Below are positions 39,129-52,470 of a DNA stretch of 64,000 bases, piece by piece (the stretch's first letter is position 1; every line of letters begins with the position of its first letter). This DNA is from Callorhinus ursinus (taxonomy: Eukaryota > Chordata > Mammalia > Carnivora > Otariidae). Made by a program: the position numbers and the translations under genes. The stretch spans positions 53,820,794-53,884,793 of the forward strand of contig NW_020312817.1 of NCBI RefSeq assembly GCF_003265705.1, in the 5' to 3' direction. The notes under the pieces are model-generated. The model saw only the letters and a list, made by a program, of their open reading frames with translations. It made no database searches and had not been told where the DNA came from.

Positions 39129-39340
39129 TTAAGAACTTGGGCTTTGGAGACAGATAAGATACATTTGGGCTCTGAATAGATTTATGTTCACATCTGAGCC
39201 CTACCACTTTCTGCCCATGTGGACTTGGACAAGTTATTAAAGCTCAGTTTCCTCTTCTGTAAAAGGGGGCTAAGAAACACTGACCTCACGGGGCTATATG
39301 ATGGTAAAATGAATAATTGATATAAATGCAGAGACATTTA
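39129..39340 (+). repeat. Second MIR, directly adjacent
   Basis: Contains aagaacttgggctttggaga, gcccatgtggacttggacaa, then ctcagtttcctcttctgtaa. Confidence 0.85.
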
Positions 39341-40347
39341 GCTTGTAAATTCATTTGGACTTCGGTGGTCAAATTCACATGGGATTGGAGAGTCAGAAAG
39401 GGAGTGAGATCAAGGAAAACTGGCAAGTTTTTTGTCTTATAGACAGAACTAGACAGATGTGATTTGTCAGTAGATAGTCATTTAACAACCCTTGGGCCAC
39501 AGCCACCAAGTGCCCTTCATGAAAATAAGGCACGAAGAAATGTGCTCAGAACATTCTTAGCAGTAAAGCACTTAGGAGAATGTCTGACATGTATTTGGTT
39601 CCAGACAATGGTAGCGGATACTATGACTTTTGGTAATACTATTATTGCTACTTCTCTTGGGCAGACAGTAGCTCATATATGCTTCTAACCCATCACCCAC
39701 CACTGGCTCCTGCTTAATCATACTTGCTGGGAAAAAAACCCGAAAGATGGCTAGTAATATTTTCCTGTCATCTTTTGGACAGATTTCAAAAAGAATATAA
39801 ACAGGGAAGCACATTTGAAATCCATAAAGAACTGTAGCAATGCGATGTGTTGCTACTGGTATGGTTACTTTTGCTCATCTCATTAGATTGTTGGGGGAGT
39901 AAGAGGAGAAGCAGATGTGAAAGAACTCTGCCAAGTAATAAAAATGATTCAATATATTTAAAGTGAAATCTATTGTGGACCTGTACAGGTTGTATATAAG
40001 AGTTTATTTTTTCGGTTTCTAAAACTAGTGTCTTTTTTCATAAAGTTCACAGTTTCTGCCGAGATTTCTCAAGAATCCTTAAATAATTGTGAATACTCAC
40101 ATAGAGTTATCAGGAACCCCCCCTTACCATACACATCCCTAATTTTTTTTTCCTAATTGTCCTGCCTCCTTCCCCAATAAACAATTGATTTTTATTTACT
40201 TGGCCATGTCCTGTTAAAAGATTTTTTTTGTGTCCGTTAATAAAGACCAGCCTCTTTTTCCATTCATAGTATAGGACCCTTTTGCTTCCACGCATCTGTC
40301 AGAAAGTCTTTCAGAGCACGTTTCTTAGTGTCTTAATTGTCGTGAAG

Positions 40348-40363
40348 AGCACATTCTGGTTTT
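40348..40363. repeat. Target-site duplication of L1, left copy
   Basis: Reads agcacattctggtttt, identical to 42154-42169. Confidence 0.9.
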
Positions 40364-42153
40364 TTTTTTAAATTTTTATTGTTATGTTAATCACCATACA
40401 TTACATCATTAGTTCTTGATGTAGTGTTCCATGATACATTGTTTGTGCATAACACCCAGTGCTCCACGCAGAACGTGCCCTCTTTAATACCCATCACCAA
40501 GCTAACCCATCCCCCCACCCCCCTCCCCTCTAGAACCCTCAGTTTGTTTTTCAGAGTCCATTGTCTCTCATGGTTCGTCTCCCCCTCCGACTTACTCCCC
40601 TTCATTCTTCCCCTCCTGCTATCTTCTTCTTTTTCTTTTTTCTTAACATATCTTGCATTATTTGTTTCAGAAGTACAGATTTGTGATTCAACAGTCTTGC
40701 ACAATTCACAGCACTCACCATAGCACATACCCTCCCCAATGTCTATCACCCAGCCACCCCATCCCTCCCACCCCCCACCACTCCAGCAACCCTCAGTTTG
40801 TTTCCTGAGATTAAGAATTCCTCATATCAGTGAGGTCATATGATACATGTCTTTCTCTGATTGACTTATTTCAGTCAGCATAACACCCTCCAGTTCCATC
40901 CACGTCGTTGCAAATGGCAAGATCTCATTCCTTTTGATGGCTGCATAATATTCCATTGTGTATATATACCACCTCTTCTTTATCCATTCATCTGTCAGTG
41001 GACATCTTGGCTCTTTCCACACTTTGGCTATTGTGGACATTGCTGCTATAAACATTGGGGTGCACGTACCCCTTCAGATCCCTACATTTGTATCTTTGGG
41101 GTAAATACCCAGTAGTGCAATTGCTGGATCGTATGGTAGCTCTATTTTCAACTGTTTGAGGAACCTCCATACTGTTTCCCAGAGTGGCTGCACCAGCTTG
41201 CATTCCCACCAACAGTGTAGGAGGGTTCCCCTTTCTCCACATCCCCGCCAGCATCTGTCGTTTCCTGACTTGTTAATTTTAGCCATTCTGACGGGTGTGA
41301 GGTGGTATCTCATGGAGGTTTTGATTTGGATTTCCCTGACGCCGAGCGATGTTGAGCACTTTTTCATGTGTCTGTTGGCCATTTGGATGTCTTCTTTGGA
41401 GAAATGTCTGTTCATGTCTTCTGCCCATTTCTTGATTGGATTATTTGTTCTTCGGGGGTTGAGTTTGATAAGTATAGATTTGGGATACTAGCCCTTTATC
41501 TGATATGTCATTTGCAAATATTTTCTCCCATTCTGTCGGTTGTCTTTTGGTTTTGTGGACTGTTTCTTTTGCTGTGCAAAAGCTTTTTATCTTGATGAAA
41601 TCCCAATAGTTCAGTTTTGCCCTTGCTTCCCTTGCCTTTGGCGATGTTTCTAGGAAGAAGTTGCTGCGGCTGAGGTCGAAGAGGTTGCTGCCTGTGTTCT
41701 CCTTTAGGATTTTGATGGACTCCTGTCTCACGTTTAGGTCTTTCAACCATTTGGAGTCTATTTTTGTGTGTGGTGTAAGGAAATGGTCCAGTTTCATTCT
41801 TCTGCATGTGGCTGTCCAATTTTCCCAACACCATTTGTTGAAGAGACTGTCTTTTTTCCATTGGACATTCTTTCCTGCTTTGTCAAAGATGAGTTGACCA
41901 TAGAGTTGAGGGTCCATTTCTGGGCTCTCGATTCTGTTCCATTGATCTATGTGTCTGTTTTTGTGCCAGTACCATACTGTCTTGATGATGACAGCTTTGT
42001 AATAGAGCTGGAAGTCTGGAATTGTGATGCCGCCAGCTTTGCTTTTCTTTTTCAATATTCCTCTGGCTATTCGGGGTCTCTTCTGGTTCCATACAAATTT
42101 TAGGATGATTTGTTCCATTTCTTTGAAAAAAGTGGATGGTATTTTGATGGGGA
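40364..42153 (-). mobile_element. 5'-truncated carnivore L1 (about 1.8 kb) with C-terminal ORF2
   Basis: Reading the minus strand from the right, the element opens inside ORF2 ([20 protein letters not shown], then [18 protein letters not shown]). It passes the cysteine-rich C-terminal region ([19 protein letters not shown]) and RWYIYTMEYYAAIKRNEI, and ends in a C-rich 3' UTR and a short A tail. It encodes the reverse transcriptase C-terminal part only; the endonuclease and catalytic RT core are missing. The frame is broken in at least two places between about 41440 and 41055, so it cannot make even this part intact. It lies in the same orientation as ANTXR1 and shows the hallmarks of target-primed insertion. 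Confidence 0.97.
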
Positions 42154-42169
42154 AGCACATTCTGGTTTT
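42154..42169. repeat. Target-site duplication of L1, right copy
   Basis: Identical 16-bp copy of 40348-40363. Confidence 0.9.
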
Positions 42170-42239
42170 AAGATGTTTGGAGCTTGAGGTAGGCTGGCCC
42201 AAGGTTAGTTAACTACCTATTGACTGGTTATGTCTGTGT

Positions 42240-42586
42240 AGTTCTCTAAGACAAAAACTTGGCACCTGTCCTTAATCTCCCTGTCACCTTTCAAATCTAA
42301 TATAGATTTTGCCACCCCACCTATGGCCTGGTGATTTTACCAATGAAATATTTCTGCATCCATCCATAGTTTAGTAGAAACTGCCATCCTTCAGAGGACT
42401 GATCATGGTTGATAATTATATATTTATTATTTTGATTGTTTGGTCATTATCTATCTTCCTCCTAAGACTACGAAGTCTAGAGGCGAGGAATGCATTTGTT
42501 TTACCCAACACTACATCCACAATGCCTAACCTGGCACATAGTAGGCATTTAATAAATATTTATTGAATAAATAAATGAATAAATGG
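42240..42586 (+). repeat. L2 3' end
   Basis: Contains cctaacctggcacatagtag followed by gcatttaataaatatttatt and gaataaataaatgaataaatg. Confidence 0.75.
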
Positions 42587-43104
42587 CATATTTTCTGTAT
42601 GGCTTCATACACTAGCATTACAGCATATTAGGTTATGGCCTTCCTTTATCTCTATATACAATCTTAGGGTCTTTTGAATAACAAGGCCATATTCTGCATC
42701 TTCTAACACCTCCCTTTTCTTATTAAGCACCACCATCTTTGGGGATTGCCTTCCCAGATGGCCTATTTCAACACCTCTATTTTTTTTTTTTTTTTAATGG
42801 CTTACACCAAAAATGCTGTAGGTGTATCATGTCCCCGTGTCTAAGATCTGGACTGGACTACTTTGTAAAAGGCCTTGACCCCTTTACTTGGGAAAATGGA
42901 GAGGTCTGGGCTTGGGGGATGGGACTCAGGCTCCCACAGAAGGCCACCTATTGTGGCAGATAGCGGAATGCACATTGGATAAGCCTGGGGACAACTGCTT
43001 TTAGAAAATGCCTGGCCGCTTGGGACATACAACTGTTTCATCCATGCCTTCAGGACTGGCAATGTTGTCTCCATGAATTTTGACTTTATTTGATCTCTGA
43101 CAAA

Positions 43105-43336
43105 GTGTTTATTTTTATTTATCTATTTATGTATCTAATTTATTTTTTTCTAAGAGAGAGAGAGAGTGCAAGTAGCGGGGAGAGGGGTAGAGGGAGAGGG
43201 ATAGAGAGAATCCCAAGCAGGCTCCACGCCCAGCATGGAGCCCCACCTGGGGCTTGATCTCACGACCCTGAGATCATGACCTGAGCTGAAACCAAGAGTC
43301 GGCTGCCCAACCGACGGAGCCACCCAGGCGTCCCAG
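43105..43336 (-). mobile_element. Older CAN-SINE
   Basis: TTTA-rich tail, GA repeat, then aagcaggctccacgcccagc, gggcttgatctcacgaccct, and the head ending gccacccaggcgtccc. On the gene's strand. Confidence 0.94.
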
Positions 43337-45984
43337 TTCTACCAAATCTGAATTTAAAATAAGAAGCTACTATCATACCCTCATCTTTCCAAGATTTATG
43401 TATGGTTTTACGTATACTCATATATTATACCAAATGAAAACTCTAAGATGCAAGAAACAGTTTAAGCGGATTACTGAATTTTGGACAATAGAGCTTATCC
43501 TCAAAATATGCAAACGTTTTTGTCCGGGGGGTGGTGGGAGGGTGACCCAGCTCACTTAAATAAATGCAACTCTTCCCTCAGTTCGTTTCGCACTCAGTGA
43601 GTCTGGTGTGAAGGAGCATAGGACAAACAAGTTCCTGAAACTGAGGAAATTCATTTTTTCCCGACTAAACCACTTTCCTTTCCTGTTTTCAGAAGGAAAG
43701 CTCAGATGGCTGCGAACTCCGAAACGTGGTTTATTTAGTAAGATGAGCCTGTCAACCCCCAGAATATTGGCGAAGTCAGATGCCCTCTTTGAGAGCTGAA
43801 CCCTGCAGTGTTTCACTGGATTTTGTTCTAAATTCTGCTGTCGTTTTTCCAGTGGGTCTTAGCAGACTCCTAGTAGGAGGAGGAACCGAAGGAGGAGTGG
43901 GGGTGGCCTGAGGAGTGACTGGACATGCCCCTCCGCGATCTTGGTAACCTCATCAAGCTATGGGAATTTTTCTTACATTTGGACTCTTCAATAAGCTAAA
44001 CAAATAATAGCTTAGTTGAAATGGCCTGAATGTCTGCAAAGTCTGAGTCTAATTAATAATCGTGGAGGCCAATGTTTTTTAAAGAGTTTCTGCTCGCTAC
44101 AGAAACTACAGTTGATTCTATTTATGTTTTGTGTCCAGGCCTGCTAATGTGAACGGAGCCTCAAATGCCATCGTTTATAGATATGATCTTGGAAGAGAGG
44201 GTGGGGGAAGGACCGAGGGGATTTTACCAGAAACGGAGCCACAGAGCTGCCCACTTGTCACACAGGTCACAGATGCTATGCAGCTCTGTGGGCTGCTCTG
44301 TAATGAGAAAGTACGCAAAGCATATAGCACCAGACGCCATGAAGACTACAACAATGGGGCAGTCTGTGTGACGGCCCTGCTAGCATCTGACCCGGAGGGA
44401 CGGCAGACAGCATTAAGAAGACCCAAGTGCCAGGCAAATGGTGCCAACGATTAGTGCCACTGGGGTTCAAGGCAGGGAGAGTTCAAGGTGGAGGAGAGAC
44501 CAGGGCAGACTCCCAAGAAGAGAGGACTCAGCTGGGCCTAGAGGTCCAGACAGGCTTTGAGACAGGATTCAGATGGGGCAAAGGAAGAGAGGGGGGTATC
44601 TTCCAATCACAAACAAGCCTGACTTAAGAGGAGGGCTACTGCTGCTGAGTTGGGCCTCCCACTCTGCTAGCTCTGGAAAGAGGGTTAGTTCAGTAAAGTT
44701 AGGTACTTTCCAGAGTGTGAGAATACGATGCGGATTTTGATTGGAGGGCAACCCTTAGCAGTTCCTGGAGGAGTCTTGGAAGAGTAGGTGGAAGGGAAGG
44801 CCTGGAAGACGGGCTTTGCCTTTTGTCATAGCTTTGTTAGGGCCTGGGCCAGACTAGGGGGTACAGGTCTTCCAGTTCCCATGAGGGAAAGGGAGAAATC
44901 ACAGAATCTGGTTTCCATAAATAAAACAATTTTATATACACCACGGAACAGATTTATTCTTCAGTTTCGCTGATCTTACAGCTTCCTTGATAACCAGGAT
45001 GTTCATGCCAAAACTCGTGAGAAATCCTTGCAAGTATAGTTGTGTTTGCTTGACACGTGTTTATTGTTGCTCAAACTCACGGAATGCTCTACGCACGGCT
45101 TTACCTTCGCTTAATAGGAAGCCCGATGCAGGCTGAAATATTTATTCCAGGGAGATATTCCTAGAGGGACAGGCTTTGGTGCCAGGCACTGGGTTCTCCT
45201 TCTCATAGACAATGTGCCTGGCAGCAGGCACTGCCCTCAACTGCACACAAAGTGGGGACAGCTGGGGGGAGGGGTTGACATCATGGTAACCAGGCCAAGC
45301 GCTGGGATTCAAAGTTGCAGACCCATGTCAGTGGTGTCTGAAACCAGCCTTCAGGCAGGTCCCCGTTTCACTGGCTGCAGCACTTTTGCAAAGGCAAACC
45401 AAGACCCTGGAGACTTGCTGGACCTTTGCTTCATATTTTCGCCTGAGGGCTGGTGCTACCCTTACCAGTTGTGGTCAGTGGAAATTCCCCGAAGAAGCCA
45501 CAAGAAGGGAAAGCGAAAGAATCGTTTCTTCCTTTACAGCTGTACTGGCTTGAAGGGCTACAATCTTTCAACCACCCAAAGTCTGTCTTAAAATTTATCA
45601 ACCGTATTCTGCAAAAGCAAGTAGGACTTCTGTCCTCGGAGGCAGAGTCCTTGAGCATGTGTGGAAGGAAAGATGTTCTTTTCAGGCTGTGTTAAGTAGC
45701 CAGCTTCTCCTGGTGAGGGGACTTCATCCTTCGAGCCGAAATCACTATTTTCAGACGTGTTCCCCACCTAGTGGTGGGCTCCTCCGCCCACCCACCGTGC
45801 ACGCAGAGGTCAGGCTTTGCCTTTGCTGCACCTGTGTGAACTGCATTGAGCCATTTCACATCTTTGGTCCTCCATGTCTCCTCCTCTGAAATGGAGCTGT
45901 TCTCTGGTCTACCCACATTATTGAGCAGAGCACTAAGGTCATTTCCATCATGTGCATTAATGATACAGCAGAGTCTATTCTGGA

Positions 45985-46165
45985 TCACCGCTCACTGCCA
46001 TGCGGCCTTGCACAAGCTAGTGGATCTCTGTCCTTACGGCAGCTACTTCTGTAGAAGGGAGGACAATATCCACACTAAAGGCTGGTCGTGAGAATCTGAT
46101 GAGACGCCTACGTAAAATGATCGGCACGGTGTCTAGAACCTCAGGACTCACAGAATGGTAGCTTT
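45985..46165 (+). repeat. MIR-like fragment
   Basis: Contains catgcggccttgcacaagct, then gtgagaatctgatgagacgc and a diverged tail. Confidence 0.6.
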
Positions 46166-46189
46166 TATTATTTTTACCTTCCTAGGGAA

Positions 46190-46370
46190 ATAGAGGCTGG
46201 GGGAGAAAGCACAGGCTCTGGAGTCACCCCTTACAGCCATGTGCTCTCAGGAAGGCTATCTGAGGTTCTGTGTCTTCATCTGTAAAAAAGGAATAAGAAC
46301 ATTTTCTTCACAGGGTTGTTATGATGCTAAAATAGGGTCATATTCACTGGGATAAAGGAACAATGTTTTG
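46190..46370 (+). repeat. Second MIR, adjacent
   Basis: Contains aagcacaggctctggagtca, tctgtgtcttcatctgtaaa, cacagggttgttatgatgct. Confidence 0.85.
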
Positions 46371-46410
46371 TCCCAAATACAGCTGTGATCTACAGTCGTT
46401 GATTTCTTCT

Positions 46411-46632
46411 TTTTTTTTTTTTAAGATTTTTAAAATTAATGAATTAAGAGATGAGAGTGAGCATGTGTGAGCAGGGGGAGGGGCAAAGGGAGAGGGAGAA
46501 AGAGAATCTCAAGCAGAGTCTGTCCTGGGCGCCAGAGCCTGATGCAGGGCTTGATCTCACAACACTGAGATCATGACCTGAGCCAAAATGAAGAGTCTGA
46601 CGCTTAACCAACTGAGCCACCCATGTGCCCTA
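46411..46632 (-). mobile_element. Older CAN-SINE
   Basis: Poly-T, gagcagggggaggggcaaag, agggcttgatctcacaacac and tgagccacccatgtgccct. On the gene's strand. Confidence 0.93.
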
Positions 46633-46924
46633 TACAGCTGTCAATTTCTTTCTGCCTTTTCCCTATGTCCTGCCACTGAGAGACTAAAATGGGAAACAGG
46701 TGAGAATGCCATGAAAAATAAACATTATACAAATCTAACACAAAAGTACTTCTCCCTTAGAGTAGGGAAGGCTGGGGAACAGTGAAGAGACCAAAACACA
46801 AGAACCAGTTTGTGGAAGCTGAGAATTCCGGGATTTGCTGAATCCAGGCCCTGGATAATCAACTCCTGGTAATCCAGTGGTGATCTTCCATTTCCTCAGA
46901 CGTTCTCAGCCTCATACTGTGGAA

Positions 46925-47120
46925 AGAGCAGGATCTCTGGAACCAGGCCTCGGTTCAAATTCCCCACTCGACCATTATGAGCAGGAAGACTTGGGCAGTT
47001 TCTCTGAGCTGCCTACACCCCAGCTTCCTCACCTGTAACACTGGGATAAGACCTTCTGGAGAGAGTGACGGTGGCAGTGCCTAGCAGAAGTGCTGGCGGA
47101 TGGAAGATGCTCCATAAGTC
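46925..47120 (+). repeat. MIR
   Basis: Contains gaaccaggcctcggttcaaa, cccagcttcctcacctgtaa, then cactgggataagacc. Confidence 0.8.
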
Positions 47121-47299
47121 ACTGTGAGTTTCCTTCTTCACAGGCTGACATTACTATTGATCCCAAGGGTTTATTTATTCGTTATCTGGAGGAGAAATGG
47201 ATCAAGGGCCACGATTCTCGATTCCCTGAGAGTCTGAATTTCAAGCATCATTGTTCTATTGTCAGGCTTTGTATCTGGCTATAGGTCCCACTGAGCTTC

Positions 47300-47715
47300 G
47301 AGTAAAACGGCCCTCCAGGCTGTGCATGGTTTAGCCTTTGATTGCCTCCTCACGTCATCTTCTGCCATTTCCCACTTCTTCTTCCTTCATTCTCCCATGC
47401 TCCATCACAGGGCTGAGTGCTGCCAAGAATGTTCTATCCATGCCCTTCCAGTGGATGGCTTGATTTCATTCTTCAGGTCATGTCTTCAAAGGGGCCTGGG
47501 CTCTGTGTCAATCCCTTTACTCTTAATCTTGGTGGCTGGTTGTTACTTTTGTACCACTTATCACAATTTTAACTATACATATGTATTTATTTACATTTTT
47601 TATGTGCCCCTCCCACTAGATTGTAAGCTCCACCAGGCCAGGGTCTCCATTGCTTTACTTGTAGCTGAGTGGCAAGAGTGTACTATTTAAGGTTTTCAAT
47701 GAGTACTGGCTAAAA
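47300..47715 (+). repeat. L2 3' end
   Basis: Contains tgcccctcccactagattgt, aagctccaccaggccagggt and a tail aggttttcaatgagtactgg. Confidence 0.75.
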
Positions 47716-48559
47716 GGGCAAAAAAATATTAGCTCCTGCATCTTGATTTGGGATTTAAATATAAGGTCATGATGGGCTGAAAAGCTGATGAACCATCTGA
47801 GATTGTTGAGAGCTGCTTTGTACTCCTATTTGGGATAATTAAGACCAGTCCTGTTTTATTATAAGAAAATCACCAGCCACAAAACAACATCCGTGGGAAC
47901 AAGTTGGAATAGACGCTTCAGATGGCAGGGGAAAAAACAAGAGTTTTCTTTTCGGTATCCGGAGGAGAAATGAACCTACTTCTTAAAAATAGCCAACTTG
48001 AGGCCATAATTATTTCTGTCTGTCTTGAGAAAGATGAGCCCCGCCGTGCTTGTCCCTGTTTCTCTGTCCAAGTAAATGAATTAACAACTGCCATAAACAT
48101 GGGTTTCAAGTGTTGAAAGGATCTCAACCATGAGCGTTAACTCCCAGATAAAAAGCTCAAAAGAACGTTATCATTCAGCTCAAGTTTGGAGACTGGAGTC
48201 TCAAATTATTATTTTTTTCCCAGTTTTTGGGAGACCATTGTGCTAAAATTCCTGAAACATCTTTAGAGTTATTTCCATTTGGGGGTGGGAAGAGTTTTCC
48301 AAACACCTAGGGGGCTCACGTCGAGCTTGGGTGAGTTGCTAAGGTAGAAACAGTCAAGTACAACACCAATTTATGCAGATAAAATGATTCTGATTATTTG
48401 GGTAGGAACTGCCTCTTGAATGATGTGGGCACATGGCTCCTAAGAACCTTTGAACAGGTAAGAGCTGTCCCTGTTCAGAATCCAGCTATCTGAAAGCAAG
48501 ACTGTGCACTCATGCTGCAGTAGGCTCCTGCCTCTAGACCCCCCCATTTTTTCCCCTAT

Positions 48560-48990
48560 ATACAGACACCACCATCAGATTCTCTTCTGAAATATCACTT
48601 GTTAGATGTTCCAAATGTTTCAGTGATTACACCCACGAAGTTGGAATCAAAACCCCTTCAAGGCTCTTATCAGTCTGGTTCCAAACCAATGTCTAGGTTT
48701 GTTTCTTATTACTCCTGATCCTTTACCAAACTCTCCCCCAAGACAGATAGGCATTATTATACTTTTCCCTTTTCCAGCTTTTGGGCTGGGGTCATGTCAT
48801 CTATTCCCTGGTGCTACCCATCATTCCTCCCAGGTCTTTCATAGATTTAGGTCTGTCCCACTTTCTCATGAAGGCTCCAGCCCACAATAATCCACCTCTA
48901 AGCTTCATGATCAGCCCCAAATCACGTTTTGCACCATTTGGGTATTGTTTTATATGTTTATTGCAGTCCTTGTTGCCTATGTTGTCAAGT
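48560..48990 (+). repeat. Possible L2 fragment
   Basis: Pyrimidine-rich text such as ttctcttctgaaatatcact and tcaaggctcttatcagtctg recalls L2. Weak. Confidence 0.4.
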
Positions 48991-49264
48991 TTGCCACACT
49001 GATCCCAGAAATTATTTGGAGCAGGGGTCCCTCACCTGGGGATCTAATATTGGCACTGATAATTCTCTATCTCTCAATAATTTCCACTCTCTGGTGAAAG
49101 TAGTTTGAGTTGGTTTCTGTTCCTTATCAACAAATACCTCTTGAATAAGATGACCATCATCTGTACATATTTAAGGTAGGAGTTCCTAACCTGAGGTGAG
49201 ATTATTTTTCACAATTCTGAAAACTTAAGGTTACATATATCAATGTTCTGAAAGTGCCCCTGGG

Positions 49265-49422
49265 GCATTTATTTAAAAAAAAAACCCAACAGATTTAAAA
49301 GACAGAGATTTCTGGGCACCATCTCATACTGTCTGCAATAGAATCTCTGGGGATAGGACTTGGGAACTGGTATTTTAAGCAAGGTTCCCAGGTGGTTTTA
49401 AGTATATTCAAGAAAATCTAGA
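49265..49422 (+). repeat. MER5-like hAT-Charlie fragment
   Basis: Contains tctgggcaccatctcatact, then aatctctggggataggactt, tttaagcaaggttcccaggt, in MER5A order. Confidence 0.6.
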
Positions 49423-49495
49423 GGATTGGGGGAAACTGACACTAATGTCCATTATATGATGAGGAAGGAAAGTGAAAGAGGAGGTAATTCATATG

Positions 49496-49700
49496 TCTTG
49501 AGTACCTATTATGTGCCTGGAAAAATATTAAGTAATTTCACCAGTGTTATCTCTTATAATCCTCAAACAGGCAGGTGATGTAAGTCTTACTATCAATCCC
49601 CTTTTACAAATAAGGAAACATGTGAGATAACTCATCCAAGGATCTATAAATGGTAAATCGCTGGGCCAGCATTTCAATTCTGGGATGACCAGCTCCAAAG
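49496..49700 (-). repeat. MIR, antisense
   Basis: Contains gagtacctattatgtgcctg, ccccttttacaaataaggaa, then tgagataactcatccaagg. Confidence 0.75.
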
Positions 49701-50041
49701 CTCTTTTCACCCCACAGGAGTTCTTAGCGAACCTTAGAGGGAGTGAGAGTGGGCATGAAAGTACAATGGAGTTTTCCTAGGTCAGTCGGGGGGAGCTGGG
49801 TAGATCCTGGGTCTGGCTGGTATCACCTGGATTAAGACCCCCTTGATATCTGAAGGGGATAGTGACCCTCTGAGCTCTGAATCTGCATCCTGGACCCTGG
49901 AGCCTGGTGAGCTTCTGCTGGAGAAACTGCTGGCCATCTGCCCAATCACAAAACCTAAAGGTAGAGGAGACAGTGCTTCTGGACTTCATCACAGTGTGGC
50001 CCATACACTGGCCTTCTGGCTGGGGCTTTAAAGATCAGTAT

Positions 50042-50066
50042 AAAATAAATAAATAAATAAATAAAG
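50042..50066. repeat. AAAT tetranucleotide repeat
   Basis: A short run of AAAT units. Confidence 0.9.
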
Positions 50067-50558
50067 ACCAGCATCATCCAATGTTCCAGCTGGACCAAGG
50101 GCCTGGCCTATGTATGGAGGGTGGAAAAGAGAGGCCGATCCTGTTCACTGACAGGAAATGGGGGGCTAAAAAAACCCATTTGTGTGTGGGGGATTGTTCC
50201 ATCCAACCCAGGTTGGGGTGGAAAGAAGGGATAGTGATTGAAAACCCTGAAGAAGAGTGAATCCCTCATATTTGGGGACCACAGGTCTACAGTTGTGGTT
50301 CCAGTAAAGTCCCCTGGGAAGATCTTAAAAATCCTGCTCCAGATGACCTCAGCCAAGGTAAAGAACCACTGGTCGAAAGTACCTCTGATGGTCAAGAGAT
50401 ACAGATTGAGCCTGCCAATGCTCTAGAAGGCAGCTTGCATTCAGTCATGGTTGGAAAAGCTGAGGTCAGGTGCACACCATCAACCGATGTCTCCAGTGTG
50501 AGAACGGGAACTATCTGAAGTTTGGCTTGTTGCCAGACCAGAGTTCCCTTCAATTTTT

Positions 50559-50751
50559 TTTAAAAGATTTTATTTATTTATTTGACAGAGAGAGACACAG
50601 CGAGAGAGAGAACACAAGCAGGGGGAGTGGGAGAGGGAGAAGCAGGCTTCCCGTGGAGCAGGGAGCCCGACGAGGGGTTCGATCCCAGGACCCTGGGACC
50701 ATGACCTGAGCCGAAGGCAGACGCTTAACGACTGAGCCACCCAGGCGCCCA
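50559..50751 (-). mobile_element. CAN-SINE, young
   Basis: Near-consensus element ending gagccacccaggcgccca. A perfect 15-bp duplication ttcccttcaattttt lies at 50544-50558 and 50752-50766. It sits only about 235 bp on the downstream side of exon 8, in the gene's orientation. Confidence 0.97.
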
Positions 50752-50928
50752 TTCCCTTCAATTTTTAATTTACTTTGTAGGGTCAACTGGCACAGGAGAA
50801 CGAAAAAAGAAACGTGTGTGGAAGGCAGGAGGGAGAAGTGGGACATGATAGATAACAAAGATAGGCAGGGGAATGTTGTCTCAAGCAGAGAACACCAGCC
50901 TTCGAGGGAGGGGACTGGGCAATTTTTA

Positions 50929-51198
<270 letters not shown>

Positions 51199-51649
51199 TC
51201 AGTAATAATGAGCTTACCAGTGGCCTTTCTGGAGCAGGCCTAGAAGGTCAGCTCCAGCTTTTACATTTGTTTTGATACTTTTCGCCTTGGGAGCAGAGGT
51301 AAGATTGCTCAGCTAGATGAACATTTGGCCTGGGTGGATTTATTTATGGATTTGGGGGCAGGCCATTGGCTCATTTTTCTCCCATTCACTCAGATTTCTG
51401 TTGGCAACTGTATTTGAATCGAACAGACTCAGGTTTCCTTTCAGAGCAACTTTAAAAATAAATTTAAGTTTTGGTGTTGGGCGAGGCCAATGAATGGAGC
51501 CCCTTCCATTTCGCCCAAATTACTCATTGAGGAGAGGACCCTTGCAATTGGTTTGGCTCTCTTGTTTCATGGAACAGAGGACAGGGAAAAGAAGAATCTG
51601 ATCTGTGGACTTTTCTACTCCAAATCTATAGTTCTGTGACTGCCACCGT

Positions 51650-51990
51650 CATGGTCAGTGCCATGACCTTCCCTGATTGCAAAAGTAACACATAACCAAT
51701 GGGAAGTTTCAGAAAACCCAGGAGTGTTAAAAAGAAAAAAAGTTACTCATTTATCTATCTTCCACCTACCATTTTTCTATTATTAATTTGATATACTATG
51801 TAGTCTTTCATACTTTTCCTCCCCAAATATACACATTTATTTTAAAAGTGGACTCAGACTATCCCCACTGTTTTGTAACCCTATTTTATTCACTTAATAA
51901 CATATCACAAGCATTGTCCCATGTCATTAAAACAAAAAGAAATGATGACCTACATTGAGGAACACTTAGGTAGGTTGTTAGCAAAATGTC
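51650..51990 (-). repeat. Old LINE-1-like fragment, antisense
   Basis: Contains ccattttctattattaattt-like AT-rich text, ttttgtaaccctattttatt, aataacatatcacaagcatt and gtcccatgtcattaaaac, the same family as 15345 and 18555. Confidence 0.5.
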
Positions 51991-52041
51991 ACAATTTGCA
52001 TATCTATACTTGTATATTCTTTTTGCCCACTTGCCAATTAT

Positions 52042-52373
52042 GACTGACCCTTGAACAACATGGGTTTGACCTGAGCAGGTCTACCTACACGCGGATGTTT
52101 TTCAATAAATACAGTAAAATACTGTAAATGTCTTTTCTCTTCCTTGTGATTTTCTTAGTAACATTTTCTTTTGTCTGGCTTACTTCGTTATAAGAATAGA
52201 GTATATAATGCATATAACATACAAAATATGTGTTAATCAACTGTTTATGTTATTTCCAGTCAACAGTAGGCTGTTAGTAGTTCAGTTTTGGGGGAATCAA
52301 AAGCTGTCAATGGATTTTTGACTGTGTAGGGGAGCTGATATCCCTATCCCTGCAGTGCTCAAGGACCAACTGT
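52042..52373 (+). mobile_element. MER2 (Tigger-related nonautonomous mariner element)
   Basis: Starts tgacccttgaacaacatgg and ends tgctcaaggaccaactg, the two inverted ends. The middle has ttcaataaatacagtaaaat, gtaacattttcttttgtctg, acaaaatatgtgttaatcaa and cagtaggctgttagtagttc, in the MER2 order I remember. Full length with small deletions. Confidence 0.93.
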
Positions 52374-52470
52374 GTATTTATTTTTTTGTATTGAAAATGC
52401 ACTGAATTTCTAATGGGAGAAGAGGGATGTTTGACATTTAAGCAAAATTAGATTCATTAAACTAAATGAA

